Origin: Deltaproteobacteria bacterium
GTDB lineage: Bacteria > Myxococcota > Myxococcia > SLRQ01
DNA: 64,000 nucleotides
Assembly: GCA_029210625.1 (NCBI GenBank)
Contig: JARGFU010000013.1
Location: 62,001-126,000, forward strand
Direction: 5' to 3'
Shown here piece after piece: positions 32,520 through 40,683 of the stretch. Position 1 is the first letter of the stretch. The number at the start of each line of letters is the position of its first letter. The notes under the pieces were generated by a model. The model had not been told where the DNA came from. It made no database searches and saw only the letters and a program-made list of their open reading frames with translations. The translations under genes were made by a program, and so were the position numbers.

Positions 32520-33661
32520 GCATCCTCGGCTTCCTGCTCTGGTTCTGGGCGATGATGGTGGCCGGCGCCGCCGGCACCGCCCTCTGGCGCTCGGTCCGCC
32601 TGGCGCGGCCGGGCAGGGCGCACTCGATCCCGCCCGCGCGGGTGCGGATCGTCCGGCCCGCCACGGGCGCGGCCGGCTGGCTCGCCGAGGGGCTGCGAAG
32701 CGGCACCCTCGAGGGGCGCGACGTGCGCTGGGTGTTGACCACCGCCAGCGCCCAGGATCCGGCCACCCGGATCGCCGAGGCGACGGTGCACCGCTTCCGC
32801 GAGGAGGGCCGCAGCAGCGACCTGCTCGTCGGGAGGATCCCCGGGCCCAACCGGAAGGTGGCCCAGCTGGCGATCGCCGAGAGCGATCACGGCCGGGGCG
32901 ACGCGATGGTCGTCGCGGACGCCGACGTCGACCTCGATCGGGTGGACCTCGACGCGCTGCTCGCCGAGCTCGGCCGCCCCGGGGTGGGCGCGGTCTGGTC
33001 GCCGGTGGCCGAGGACAGCGAGGCCACCCTCGGGGATCGGGCCTCGGCGGCGGTCCTCTCCGGCTCCCTCCATGCCTTCCCCCTCCTCTGCGGCATCGAC
33101 CAGCGCGGCCTGGTGGGCAAGCTCTTCGCCGTGCGCGCCGAGGCCCTCGAGGCCGCCGGCGGCTTCGCGGCGCTCGTGCAGTACCTCGGCGAGGACATGG
33201 AGCTCGCCCGCCGCCTCGACGAGGCGGGCTGGACGATCCGCGCCCTGCCCCAGGGCGCCCGCAGCCTCGCCCGCGATCGCAGCCTCCCGGAGGTGATCGC
33301 CCGCCACGCCCGCTGGGCGACGGTGATCCGCTCCCAGCGCCCGGCGCGGCTCCTGGCCTACCCCCTGCTCTTCGGCGCCACGACGCCCCTGCTCCTCGGC
33401 GCGGCCGCGCTCTCCCTGGCGCTGCCCCTGCCGGCGGCGCTGATCGCGGCCCTCACCCTGCTCACCCGCCTCTCGGTGGCGGCGGTCGCCCGCCGGCGAG
33501 CCGGCCTCTCGATCGGGCCGCGGCCGCTGCTCGAGGCCGTCGGCCTGGCGGAGCTGGTGCTCTGGGCGGCCTTCCTCCGGGCCCTGCAGGGGCCGGAGGT
33601 GACCTGGGCGGGGCGGCGGCTGCGCGTCGCCGCCGGCGGCATCCTCCAGGAGCGCTCCTAG
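32516..33661 (+). CDS. Membrane glycosyltransferase, family 2/21-like (ceramide glucosyltransferase type)
   Basis: 381 residues. An N-terminal membrane helix, then a GT-A domain with VVADADVDLDRVDLD, LGEDMELARRLDEAGW and RHARWATVIRSQRP (the R/Q-x-x-RW signature), and C-terminal membrane helices (about 285-330). Resembles GT21/HpnI enzymes that glycosylate ceramide or hopanoid lipids. Coupled to crtC by ATGA, so the likely acceptor is the tertiary 1-hydroxyl made by CrtC, giving a carotenoid glucoside. Convergent with the acyltransferase; both stops share one CTAG. Confidence 0.85.
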   Translation: MSILGFLLWFWAMMVAGAAGTALWRSVRLARPGRAHSIPPARVRIVRPATGAAGWLAEGLRSGTLEGRDVRWVLTTASAQDPATRIAEATVHRFREEGRSSDLLVGRIPGPNRKVAQLAIAESDHGRGDAMVVADADVDLDRVDLDALLAELGRPGVGAVWSPVAEDSEATLGDRASAAVLSGSLHAFPLLCGIDQRGLVGKLFAVRAEALEAAGGFAALVQYLGEDMELARRLDEAGWTIRALPQGARSLARDRSLPEVIARHARWATVIRSQRPARLLAYPLLFGATTPLLLGAAALSLALPLPAALIAALTLLTRLSVAAVARRRAGLSIGPRPLLEAVGLAELVLWAAFLRALQGPEVTWAGRRLRVAAGGILQERS

Positions 33662-34392
33662 AGCGGCGTCATCCAGGCGAGCATCCGCTCGGCGAGGGCG
33701 CCCAGGCGGTCGGGCCGCCGCTCCAGGGTGCGCCGGGTCTCCGGCGCCGGGGCCGGGCCCCCGTCCAGGTAGCGCTCGAGGGCCCCGAGGAGGGCCTCGA
33801 CCTCTTCCTCCTGCCTTCGCCGGCCGGCGTCGACCTCCCGCTCGGGCGCGAGGGGCTCGCCCACCGCCAGCTGGATCTCCGGGTGCTCGGCCTCGCCGAA
33901 GACGTAGCGCAGGCCCACCGGCACGACCTGGCATCCCTTCGCCAGCCGGGCGATCGCCGCGGCGCCGGGCTGGAAGCCCAGGGGGCGCGCCGACTCGGGG
34001 CGCTCGCGCCCCTGGGGGAAGACCCAGACCAGCCGGCCGGGGCCGTCCAGCAGACCGGCGGCGTAGCGGATGGCCCGGGCGCCGTCCCGGGGGTCGTCGA
34101 GATCGACCCCGAAGGCCCCCACCTTCGCGAAGAAGGGCCGCTCCCGCAGGTTCTTCGCGTCCATCAGGGCGTGGCCGTCGGCGTGCAGGATCCGATCGAC
34201 CAGCTGCAGGATCACCAGCGCGTCCCACCAGGCGCTGTGGTTGGAGACCACCACCACCGGCCCCTCGGCCAGGGCGGCCTCCAGCCGGGGCAGGCCGTGG
34301 ATCTCCAGGGCGCCGAAGGTCCGGCGCAGGCGACCCTCGATCTGTCGGCCGAACCAGGCCCGGAAGAGGCGGCGCTTGCGGGCCGGGATCAC
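33658..34392 (-). CDS. PlsC-like acyltransferase, probable carotenoid-glycoside acylase
   Basis: 244 residues. The acyltransferase box HSAWWD (H-x4-D form in SNHSAWWDALV), then PFFAKVGAFGVD and VFPQGRERPE, the motifs of 1-acylglycerol-phosphate acyltransferases. Its start overlaps the crtB stop by 4 bases, making it the third gene of crtI-crtB-acyltransferase. The setting argues for esterifying the sugar of the carotenoid glucoside rather than phospholipid synthesis; this is inference. Confidence 0.85.
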   Translation of the reverse strand: MIPARKRRLFRAWFGRQIEGRLRRTFGALEIHGLPRLEAALAEGPVVVVSNHSAWWDALVILQLVDRILHADGHALMDAKNLRERPFFAKVGAFGVDLDDPRDGARAIRYAAGLLDGPGRLVWVFPQGRERPESARPLGFQPGAAAIARLAKGCQVVPVGLRYVFGEAEHPEIQLAVGEPLAPEREVDAGRRRQEEEVEALLGALERYLDGGPAPAPETRRTLERRPDRLGALAERMLAWMTPL

Positions 34393-35330
34393 GGGGTGCA
34401 GGCCTGGAGGAGGGGCCGGGCCACCTCGAGGGGCGCCCCCTGGAGGGGGCGGGCGCGCGAGAGGTAGGCGGGGAGGGAGCGCAGGAGCAGCCAGGCCTTG
34501 CGGGGGCGCGAGACCACCGCCCGGCCCGAGACGCTGTCGAAGCCCCGCCGGCGGATCTCCCGTCCGATGTCCGAGTAGATCAGGCGGGCCGCCCGGATGG
34601 CGACCCGGCCGTCGCGGGGCAGGTGGGGGATGCCCTGGTCGGCGCTACGGTAGAGGCGCTCGGCCTCCTCGAGGAGGGCCTCGACCACCTTGCCCACGCC
34701 GGGAGAGAAGCGCGGCTCGGCCCGCAGGGCGTCGGGGTCGACGCCCTCGGCGCGCAGCCAGGCCTCCGGCAGGTAGATCCGGCCCCGGCGGGCGTCCTCG
34801 CCCACGTCGCGGGCGATGTTGGTCAGCTGCATGGCCACGCCCAGGTCGCAGGCGCGGGCGAGGACCTCCGGCGCGCGGCGCCCCATCAGCAGGGTCATCA
34901 TCACGCCCACGGTCCCCGCGACCCGCACCCCGTAGGCGCGCACCTCGTCGAGGGTCTCGTAGCGCCGTCCCTCCGCGTCCCAGACGAAGCCCTCGATGAG
35001 GGCGTCGAGGGCGGGGCGGGGGAGGCGGTGCTCGCCGACCACCCAGGCCAGCGCCCGCTCGGTCGGGCTGTCACCGGGCGCGCCGGCGTAGGCGCGGTCG
35101 AGCATCCCCTCGAGGATGCGGACGCCCTCGGCGGGGGAGGGGCCGTCGTCCACCAGATCGTCGGCGATCCGGCAGAAGGTGTAGAGGGCCGTGACGGGAT
35201 CCTGCAGGCGGGCGGGCAGCGCCCGGGAGGCCGCGTGGAAGGTCTTCGAGCCCGCCGCGAGGGTCTGCCGGCAGACCTGGAGGTCCGCGGGCGAGAGGCG
35301 CAGCGCCAGGGCGGTCGACTCAGAGGTCAT
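34389..35330 (-). CDS. crtB: Phytoene synthase
   Basis: 313 residues. Asp-rich CRIADDLVDD and the second motif NIARDVGEDARRGRIYLP are diagnostic, with GTVGVMMTLLMG between. It joins two geranylgeranyl diphosphates to phytoene. The start lies 11 bases inside the crtI end. Normal length for the family. Confidence 0.96.
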   Translation of the reverse strand: MTSESTALALRLSPADLQVCRQTLAAGSKTFHAASRALPARLQDPVTALYTFCRIADDLVDDGPSPAEGVRILEGMLDRAYAGAPGDSPTERALAWVVGEHRLPRPALDALIEGFVWDAEGRRYETLDEVRAYGVRVAGTVGVMMTLLMGRRAPEVLARACDLGVAMQLTNIARDVGEDARRGRIYLPEAWLRAEGVDPDALRAEPRFSPGVGKVVEALLEEAERLYRSADQGIPHLPRDGRVAIRAARLIYSDIGREIRRRGFDSVSGRAVVSRPRKAWLLLRSLPAYLSRARPLQGAPLEVARPLLQACTP

Positions 35331-36846
35331 CGGGATCGGGCACCACCGAGTCCAGGACCCGCGCCGAGGAGAGCACGCCGGGCAGGCCCGCGCCGGGGTG
35401 GGTGCCGGCGCCGACGAGGTAGAGCCCCTCGACCTCCTCGCTCTTGTTGTGGGGCCGGAAGTAGGCGCTCTGGGTGAGCACCGGCTCGAGGCCGAAGGCC
35501 GCGCCCTTGTAGGAGGCCAGCCGCTCCTGGAAGCCCAGGGGGGTGAGGAGGCGGGAGCTGACCACCGCGTCCTTCAGGCCGGGCAGCATCGCCTTCTCCA
35601 GGTAGGCCTCCACCGCCTGGCGGTAGGGCTCGGCCTGCTCCATCCAGTCCACGCCGCTGTCGAGGTGGGGCACCGGCGAGAGCACGTAGAAGGCGTCGTG
35701 GCCCTCGGGGGCCAGCGAGGGATCGGTGGCGGTGGGCCGGTGCAGGTAGAGGCTGAAGTCGTCGGCCAGCACCTTGTTCTCGAAGATGTCGTCGAGGAGG
35801 CCGCGGTAGCGGGGCCCCAGGAGGATGGTGTGGTGGGCGACGTCCTCGTACTTGCGCTTGGTGCCGAAGTACCAGACGAAGAGGCTCATGCTGTAGCGGG
35901 CCTTCTCGATCTTGCGATCCGTCCAGCGCTTGCGGTGCTCGGGGGCGACGAGGTTGCGGTAGGTCCAGGCCGAGTCGGCGTTGGAGACCACGATGTCCGC
36001 CGCGATGGACTCGCCGCTGGCCAGGGTGACGCCGGTGGTCTTGCCCTCGACCACGTCGATGCTGCCCACCTCCGAGTTGCAGCGCACCTCGCCGCCGAGG
36101 CGCTCGATGAGCTCGACCAGGCCCTCGACCAGGGCACCGGTGCCGCCGATGGGGAAGCTGACCCCCCACTTGCGCTCCAGGAAGGCGATCAGGGCGTAGA
36201 TCGAGGTCGTGTTGAAGGGGTTCCCGCCCACCAGGAGGGTGTGGAAGGAGAGCACCTGCCGCAGCCGCTCGTCCTTCACGTACTGCGCGACCAGGCTGTA
36301 GACGGTGCGGTAGCTCTTCAGGCGCATCATCTTGGGGACGATCTTCGCCATCGAGGTCCAGTCCCCGAACTCGACGTGGGCCAGCTCCTCGAAGCCGACC
36401 TCGAAGATCTTGCGGCTCATCTCGAGGAAGCGCTCGTAGCCCTGCACGTCGGCGGGGTTCAGCTCCCCGATCTGCCGCCGCATCTCCTCGGCGTCTCCCG
36501 AGTAGTCGAAGATCAGGCCGTCGTCGAAGCGGATCCGGTAGTAAGGGGTGACCGGGCGCAGATCGATGTGATCCTCGAAGCGCTCGCCCGCCAGCTCCCA
36601 GAGCTCCTCGAGGAGCTGGGGCGCCGTCACCACCGTCGGACCGGCGTCGAAGGTGAAGCCGTCCTGGCGGTGGACGTAGGCCCGCCCGCCGGGGGCGTCG
36701 AGGCGCTCCAGGACCGTCACGCGGTAGCCCCGCGCGCCGAGCCGCACCGCGGCCGCCAGGCCGCCGAACCCGCTCCCGATGACCACCGCGTGGGGCTGGC
36801 TGCGGAGCGCCACCCCGGGTCCCGTCGTCTGTGTCGTCTCGAGCAT
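35320..36846 (-). CDS. crtI: Phytoene desaturase
   Basis: 508 residues. Dinucleotide-binding AVVIGSGFGGLAAAVRLGAR, GGRAYVHRQDGFTFDAGPTV (in two parts) and the C-terminal bacterial desaturase signature GLYLVGAGTHPGAGLPGVL. It converts phytoene to neurosporene or lycopene with FAD. The ATG at 36846 lies only 6 bases from the -10 TATACT, so the mRNA is leaderless. First gene of crtI-crtB-acyltransferase, divergent from the CarH-like operon. Confidence 0.96.
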   Translation of the reverse strand: MLETTQTTGPGVALRSQPHAVVIGSGFGGLAAAVRLGARGYRVTVLERLDAPGGRAYVHRQDGFTFDAGPTVVTAPQLLEELWELAGERFEDHIDLRPVTPYYRIRFDDGLIFDYSGDAEEMRRQIGELNPADVQGYERFLEMSRKIFEVGFEELAHVEFGDWTSMAKIVPKMMRLKSYRTVYSLVAQYVKDERLRQVLSFHTLLVGGNPFNTTSIYALIAFLERKWGVSFPIGGTGALVEGLVELIERLGGEVRCNSEVGSIDVVEGKTTGVTLASGESIAADIVVSNADSAWTYRNLVAPEHRKRWTDRKIEKARYSMSLFVWYFGTKRKYEDVAHHTILLGPRYRGLLDDIFENKVLADDFSLYLHRPTATDPSLAPEGHDAFYVLSPVPHLDSGVDWMEQAEPYRQAVEAYLEKAMLPGLKDAVVSSRLLTPLGFQERLASYKGAAFGLEPVLTQSAYFRPHNKSEEVEGLYLVGAGTHPGAGLPGVLSSARVLDSVVPDPDDL

Positions 36847-36852
36847 GAGGGG

Positions 36853-36881
36853 AGTATAGGGATTGTCGAACCATTTGACAA
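36853..36881 (-). promoter_or_regulatory. Promoter of crtI
   Basis: Minus strand TTGTCA (36881-36876), 17 bases, TATACT (36858-36853). TCGACA (36869-36864) lies 11 bases upstream of TATACT in the same orientation, a possible CarH-type half-site. Confidence 0.75.
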
Positions 36882-36903
36882 ACCCTGAACAAAGGTTTTT
36901 GAT
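36875..36903 (+). promoter_or_regulatory. Promoter of the CarH-like operon
   Basis: TTGACA (36875-36880), 17 bases, TTTGAT (36898-36903). Its -35 overlaps the crtI -35 on the other strand. TGAACA at 36886-36891 is exactly 11 bases after TTGACA. Start expected near 36910, ATG at 36916. Confidence 0.6.
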
Positions 36904-36915
36904 CCAGGTCAGAAG

Positions 36916-37824
36916 ATGAGCGGACGCTATCGCATCAACTCGGTCTCCGAGATGACCGGGGTCGCCCCGGCGACCCTGCGCGCCTGGGAGCGGCGCTACG
37001 GGGTGCCCCGCCCCGAACGCACCGACGCCGCCTACCGCATCTACTCCGAGGACGACGTGGCGCTCGTGCGGCGCCTGCAGCGCCTGGTGGACGAGGAGGG
37101 GCTGGCTCCCTCCCAGGCCGCCGCGCAGGTCCTCTCCGAGGCGGACGCGCCGGAGGCGTCGCCCGTCACCGGGCCCGACCCCTGGCAGATCGCCCGGGGC
37201 GCCCTGGTGGACGCCGCCGCCCAGCTGAACGGGCCCCTCCTGCGGGAGCGGCTCGCCCGCGCGCTGGTGATGGGGAGCGGCGCCGAGGTCGCCAACCGGA
37301 TCCTCGCCCCGGCCCTGCGCGAGCTGGGCGAGCGCTGGCACCGCGGCGAGCTCTCGATCGCCGCCGAGCACCTGGGGAGCGAGGCCATCGGCAACGCCCT
37401 GCGGGAGCTGCTGCGGCTGGCCCAGCCCGGCGGCCGGGCGCCCCTTGCCCTGCTGGCCTGCTTCGAGCACGAGGATCACGTCCTGCCCCTCTACGTGGTC
37501 GGCCTGGAGCTCGCCCGCTGGGGCCGGCGGGTCGAGGTCCTCGGCGCCCGCCTCCCTGCCGGCGAGCTTCGGGAGGCCGTCCACCGCCTCGATCCGGAGC
37601 TGGTCGCCCTCACCCTCACCCGGCCCCCACCCGAGGGGCGGCTCGAGGCGATCCTGGCCGCCACCGCCGGGGCCGTCGGCGCTCGCCCCTGGCTCGTGGG
37701 CGGCCGCGCCACCACCACCCTGCGCGAGGTGCTGGAGGAGGCCGGCGCGATCGTGGTCCCCGACCTCGCCTCCCTGGAGTCGGTGCGCGCGCGCCTGACC
37801 AAGCTCGAGGAGATCGAACGATGA
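36916..37824 (+). CDS. carH: MerR-family B12-dependent photoreceptor/repressor, CarH-type (copy 1)
   Basis: 302 residues. MerR helix-turn-helix at about 5-72 (VSEMTGVAPATLRAWERRYG, AAYRIYSEDDV). Then a cobalamin-binding module: the W-x9-EH motif is present (Trp141, Glu151, His152), and His188 in HEDHVLPLY aligns with the lower-axial His ligand of CarH, so adenosylcobalamin binding and light-driven release are expected. Family members repress carotenoid genes in the dark. It is divergent from crtI with overlapping promoters, the expected target. Stop overlaps the next start. Confidence 0.9.
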   Translation: MSGRYRINSVSEMTGVAPATLRAWERRYGVPRPERTDAAYRIYSEDDVALVRRLQRLVDEEGLAPSQAAAQVLSEADAPEASPVTGPDPWQIARGALVDAAAQLNGPLLRERLARALVMGSGAEVANRILAPALRELGERWHRGELSIAAEHLGSEAIGNALRELLRLAQPGGRAPLALLACFEHEDHVLPLYVVGLELARWGRRVEVLGARLPAGELREAVHRLDPELVALTLTRPPPEGRLEAILAATAGAVGARPWLVGGRATTTLREVLEEAGAIVVPDLASLESVRARLTKLEEIER

Positions 37825-38513
37825 AGTGGCCCTCTCTCCCGGCGATCCTCGCCGCCCTCGCCCTCGGGGTCGGCGCCGCCCCATCCTTCCCGGCGGCGGC
37901 GGAGGCCTCGGGCGCCTACCTCGGCACGCAGCGGGTCCGGGGCATCCTGAAGCTGCCGGTCCTCGGCGAGGTCGACACCGAGGTGACCTTCACCGTGCTG
38001 GCGACGATCCAGTCCGGGGAGGAGGGCCTGAGCATCGAGCAGCGCCCCTGCAGCGTCGAGTTCAGCAACGTGCTGGGGATCGGCACCGCCATGGAGGAGG
38101 CCGGGGTGCGGCGGCTCCCGGTGGAGAAGATCGCCTTCGGGCCGGCCGAGGGAGACTGGCGCGCCGCCGAGCCCTGGCTCGTGGGCTGGGGCGCCGAGGA
38201 CGTGGACGCCGACGGCAAGCCCGGCGCCACCGTCCAGGTGAAGGCACCGCTCTGCGGCGGCGAGGTCCACGTCTCCAGCCAGACCGTCTCCATCGCCCGC
38301 GGCCAGTGGACCGGCGAGACCTTCCGGGGCCGGGTGAAGGTGGTGGTCGCCCAGAAGATCCTGGGCGCCTCCAACGCCTGCCTCTCGATGACCGCCACCG
38401 ACAAGCGCCAGAAGATGAGCGGGGAGTTCGAGTACCGGCCGGTGCCCGCGGGCACCCGCTGCGAGGATCTCGGGGCCCTCGCGCTGCTTGCGGGCGACGC
38501 CGAGAGGCCGTAG
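37821..38513 (+). CDS. Secreted protein of unknown function within the CarH operon
   Basis: 230 residues. Signal peptide (SLPAILAALALGVGAAPSFP, cleavage near AEA). The mature part is beta-rich with two or three Cys (QRPCSVEF, APLCGGEV, NACLSM) and no recognised domain. Starts in an ATGA overlap with carH copy 1 and is followed 16 bases later by a second carH. Presence in this operon suggests a light- or oxidative-stress-linked envelope role, which is inference only. Confidence 0.75.
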   Translation: MKWPSLPAILAALALGVGAAPSFPAAAEASGAYLGTQRVRGILKLPVLGEVDTEVTFTVLATIQSGEEGLSIEQRPCSVEFSNVLGIGTAMEEAGVRRLPVEKIAFGPAEGDWRAAEPWLVGWGAEDVDADGKPGATVQVKAPLCGGEVHVSSQTVSIARGQWTGETFRGRVKVVVAQKILGASNACLSMTATDKRQKMSGEFEYRPVPAGTRCEDLGALALLAGDAERP

Positions 38514-38529
38514 AGGGTTCGTTCAAGGT

Positions 38530-39474
38530 ATGCCTCGAGACTCCCAGAACCCCCGCCACCGCATCCAGGCCGTCGTCGAGGCCACCGGGGTGCCCGCCCC
38601 GACCCTGCGGGCCTGGGAGAAGCGCTACGGCTTCCCGATCCCCCGCCGCAGCGCGGGCGGCTACCGGCTCTACACCGAGCAGGATCTGGAGGCGGTGCGC
38701 CGGATGAACGCCCTGACCTCCGAGGGCATCCCGGCCGCGGAGGCCGCCCGCCTGGTGCGGGAGAGGATGCTGGCGGAGGCCGAGCCGGAGTCCGGCGAGG
38801 AGCGGTCGGGCTTCGATCAAGCCCGGGACCGGATCCTCTCCGCGGTGCAGGTCTACGACAGCCTGGCCCTCGAGGAGGCGCTGGCCCTGGCCCTGGGGCT
38901 GGGCCGGGCGGCCGTGATCTACCGGCGGGTGCTCGAGCCGGCCCTGATCGAGGTGGGCGAGCGCTGGCACGCCGGCACCTTCTCGGTGGCTCAGGAGCAC
39001 CTCTGCACCCAGGTCGTCGAGAAGCACCTGCGCCTGCTCTCCACCCTGGTCCAGCCCCCGCCGCCGGCGCCGGTGGTGCTGCTGGCCTGCATCGAGGAGG
39101 AGCAGCACCAGCTCGGCCTCTACGGGGTCAGCCTCGAGCTCGCCGCCCTCGGCGCCCGCGCGGTGATCCTCGGCGCGGCCACCCCGCCGGACGCCCTCGG
39201 CCACGCGGTGGCCGCCCTGGAGCCCGCCGCGGTCGGCCTCTCCGCCGCGGCCCGGCCCCCGAAGGCGGCTGCCCTGATGCGCGCCTACGGCCGGGCCTGC
39301 GGCGCCGTCCCCTGGATCCTCGGTGGCCTCGCCGCCTCCGAGCTCTCCAGCGCCGTGCAGGGCGCCGGCGGCCTCGTCGCTCCGGGCGACCGGCACGTCT
39401 CCGACGATCTGCGCGATCTACTCACCCGGGCCCGCTCCCCCCGCGAGAAACCGTCAAGAGGAGGACCGGCATGA
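38530..39474 (+). CDS. carH: MerR-family B12-dependent photoreceptor/repressor, CarH-type (copy 2)
   Basis: 314 residues from the ATG at 38530 (only AAGG close by, weak Shine-Dalgarno). MerR domain with VVEATGVPAPTLRAWEKRYGF and GGYRLYTEQDL. The cobalamin module keeps W-x9-EH (Trp146, Glu156, His157) and His193 in EEEQHQLGL. Clearly paralogous to copy 1 but diverged. M. xanthus also has a CarA/CarH pair side by side, one B12-free and one B12-dependent; here both keep the ligand residues. Stop overlaps the gpx start (ATGA). Confidence 0.9.
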   Translation: MPRDSQNPRHRIQAVVEATGVPAPTLRAWEKRYGFPIPRRSAGGYRLYTEQDLEAVRRMNALTSEGIPAAEAARLVRERMLAEAEPESGEERSGFDQARDRILSAVQVYDSLALEEALALALGLGRAAVIYRRVLEPALIEVGERWHAGTFSVAQEHLCTQVVEKHLRLLSTLVQPPPPAPVVLLACIEEEQHQLGLYGVSLELAALGARAVILGAATPPDALGHAVAALEPAAVGLSAAARPPKAAALMRAYGRACGAVPWILGGLAASELSSAVQGAGGLVAPGDRHVSDDLRDLLTRARSPREKPSRGGPA

Positions 39475-39953
39475 GCCCGTCGATCTACGACTTCGAGGTG
39501 AAGACCAACAAGGGCGAGACCCAGACCCTCGAGCCCTACCGCGGCAAGGTGCTGCTCATCGTGAACACCGCCAGCAAGTGCGGCTTCACCCCCCAGTACG
39601 AGGGCCTCGAGGCCCTCCACGCAGAGCTCTCCGGCAGGGGCCTGGAGATCCTCGCCTTCCCCTGCAACCAGTTCGGCGGGCAGGAGCCGGGCAGCGACGA
39701 GGAGATCGCCAGCTTCTGCGAGCTGCGCTTCCACACGACCTTCCCCCTCTTCTCCAAGATCGACGTCAACGGCGACGACGCCCACCCCCTCTACGAGCAC
39801 CTCAAGGCGGAGGCCCCCGGCCTGCTGGGCACCAGGGCCATCAAGTGGAACTTCACCAAGTTCCTGGTCGATCGCGAGGGCAGGGTGGTGAGCCGCTTCG
39901 CCCCCAAGGACACCCCGGAGTCCCTGCGCGGGGAGATCGAGGCGCTCCTCTAG
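39471..39953 (+). CDS. Glutathione peroxidase family thiol peroxidase
   Basis: 160 residues. Catalytic Cys in VNTASKCGFTPQYEGLE (Cys type, not selenocysteine), Gln in FPCNQFGGQEPG and Trp/Asn in IKWNFTKFLVDREG, the tetrad of the family. Reduces hydroperoxides, probably with thioredoxin since bacterial Cys-type enzymes often use it. Translationally coupled to carH copy 2, which suggests light-dependent production against photo-oxidative lipid peroxides. Stop shares a CTAG with the opposing gene. Confidence 0.94.
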   Translation: MSPSIYDFEVKTNKGETQTLEPYRGKVLLIVNTASKCGFTPQYEGLEALHAELSGRGLEILAFPCNQFGGQEPGSDEEIASFCELRFHTTFPLFSKIDVNGDDAHPLYEHLKAEAPGLLGTRAIKWNFTKFLVDREGRVVSRFAPKDTPESLRGEIEALL

Positions 39954-40426
39954 CGCGTGAGGGAGGGGTACTCGCGCAGCCACCCCTGCCGGTGGACCGC
40001 CCACAGGCCCAGGCAGATCGCCTCGGCCGCGTCGTGGCGCAGGGAGGTCGGCCGCTTCGCGCCGGACCACTCGATGATCGCCCGGGCCAGGGTGTCCGCG
40101 TGCTTCTTGGCGTCGGGCCCGCTGCGCTGGTGCCGAGAGAGGAGCAGCTCGCGGCGCCAGGCCTCGGCGTGACACTGGATCAAGACCAGCCCCCGGCGCT
40201 GGACCTCGCCCTCCCAGGGCAGCGCGATCCCCCCTCCGCCCTCGAGGGCGACGACGCTTAGGGGGGCGGCCTCCTCGAGGATGCTGCGGGCGGCCTTCCG
40301 CAGCCGGGCGAGGGTTCCGAAGTTGCGGGAGCGGTACCAGAGCAGCCGCCCGTCCCGGCCGAAGACGGCCAGGCCCGTGCGCAGGCCGAGGTCCACGGCC
40401 AGCAGTCGTTCGGTCGGATCGGGCAT
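39950..40426 (-). CDS. RuvC/RNase H-fold protein, conserved hypothetical
   Basis: 158 residues from the ATG at 40426. LLAVDLGLRTGLAVFGRDGR gives the first acidic residue of an RNase H fold, VVALEGGGG the second, and RHDAAEAICLGLWAVH a third acidic pair, an arrangement like Holliday-junction resolvases of the RuvC/YqgF type. It lacks motifs naming it as RuvC proper. Possibly a structure-specific nuclease. Isolated, convergent with gpx and divergent from the glycosidase. Confidence 0.75.
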   Translation of the reverse strand: MPDPTERLLAVDLGLRTGLAVFGRDGRLLWYRSRNFGTLARLRKAARSILEEAAPLSVVALEGGGGIALPWEGEVQRRGLVLIQCHAEAWRRELLLSRHQRSGPDAKKHADTLARAIIEWSGAKRPTSLRHDAAEAICLGLWAVHRQGWLREYPSLTR

Positions 40427-40484
40427 TGCCCGGAGGATAGCCGACCTGAATCGGGTCCAGACGGCTGGCCCGGGGCGTCCGGAA

Positions 40485-40541
40485 TCCCGACGATCGGGAA
40501 GGTAACGCCTCGTTACTCCTCGGGGGGTGGCGCCGCCCCCC
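40485..40541. other. Three successive perfect hairpins in the 40427-40683 gap
   Basis: TCCCGA-CGA-TCGGGA at 40485-40499, GTAACG-CCT-CGTTAC at 40502-40516, and GGGGGG paired with CCCCCC across 40522-40541 with an inner GGCGCC. They are 2-5 bases apart between divergent genes and may be operators or a structured leader. No convincing -35/-10 pair was found around them. Confidence 0.5.
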
Positions 40542-40683
40542 AAGACGCTGAAAACACGGAATGAATCCGCATCAGCCGACCGTCGATCCGGCGCTGCCCG
40601 CCGGGGCACCTCCGTTGCACTGCAGGAGTCGAACGAGCTGCACCTCACCTCGACCCACCCCCAGCGCCCCCCTCGGAGATGCC

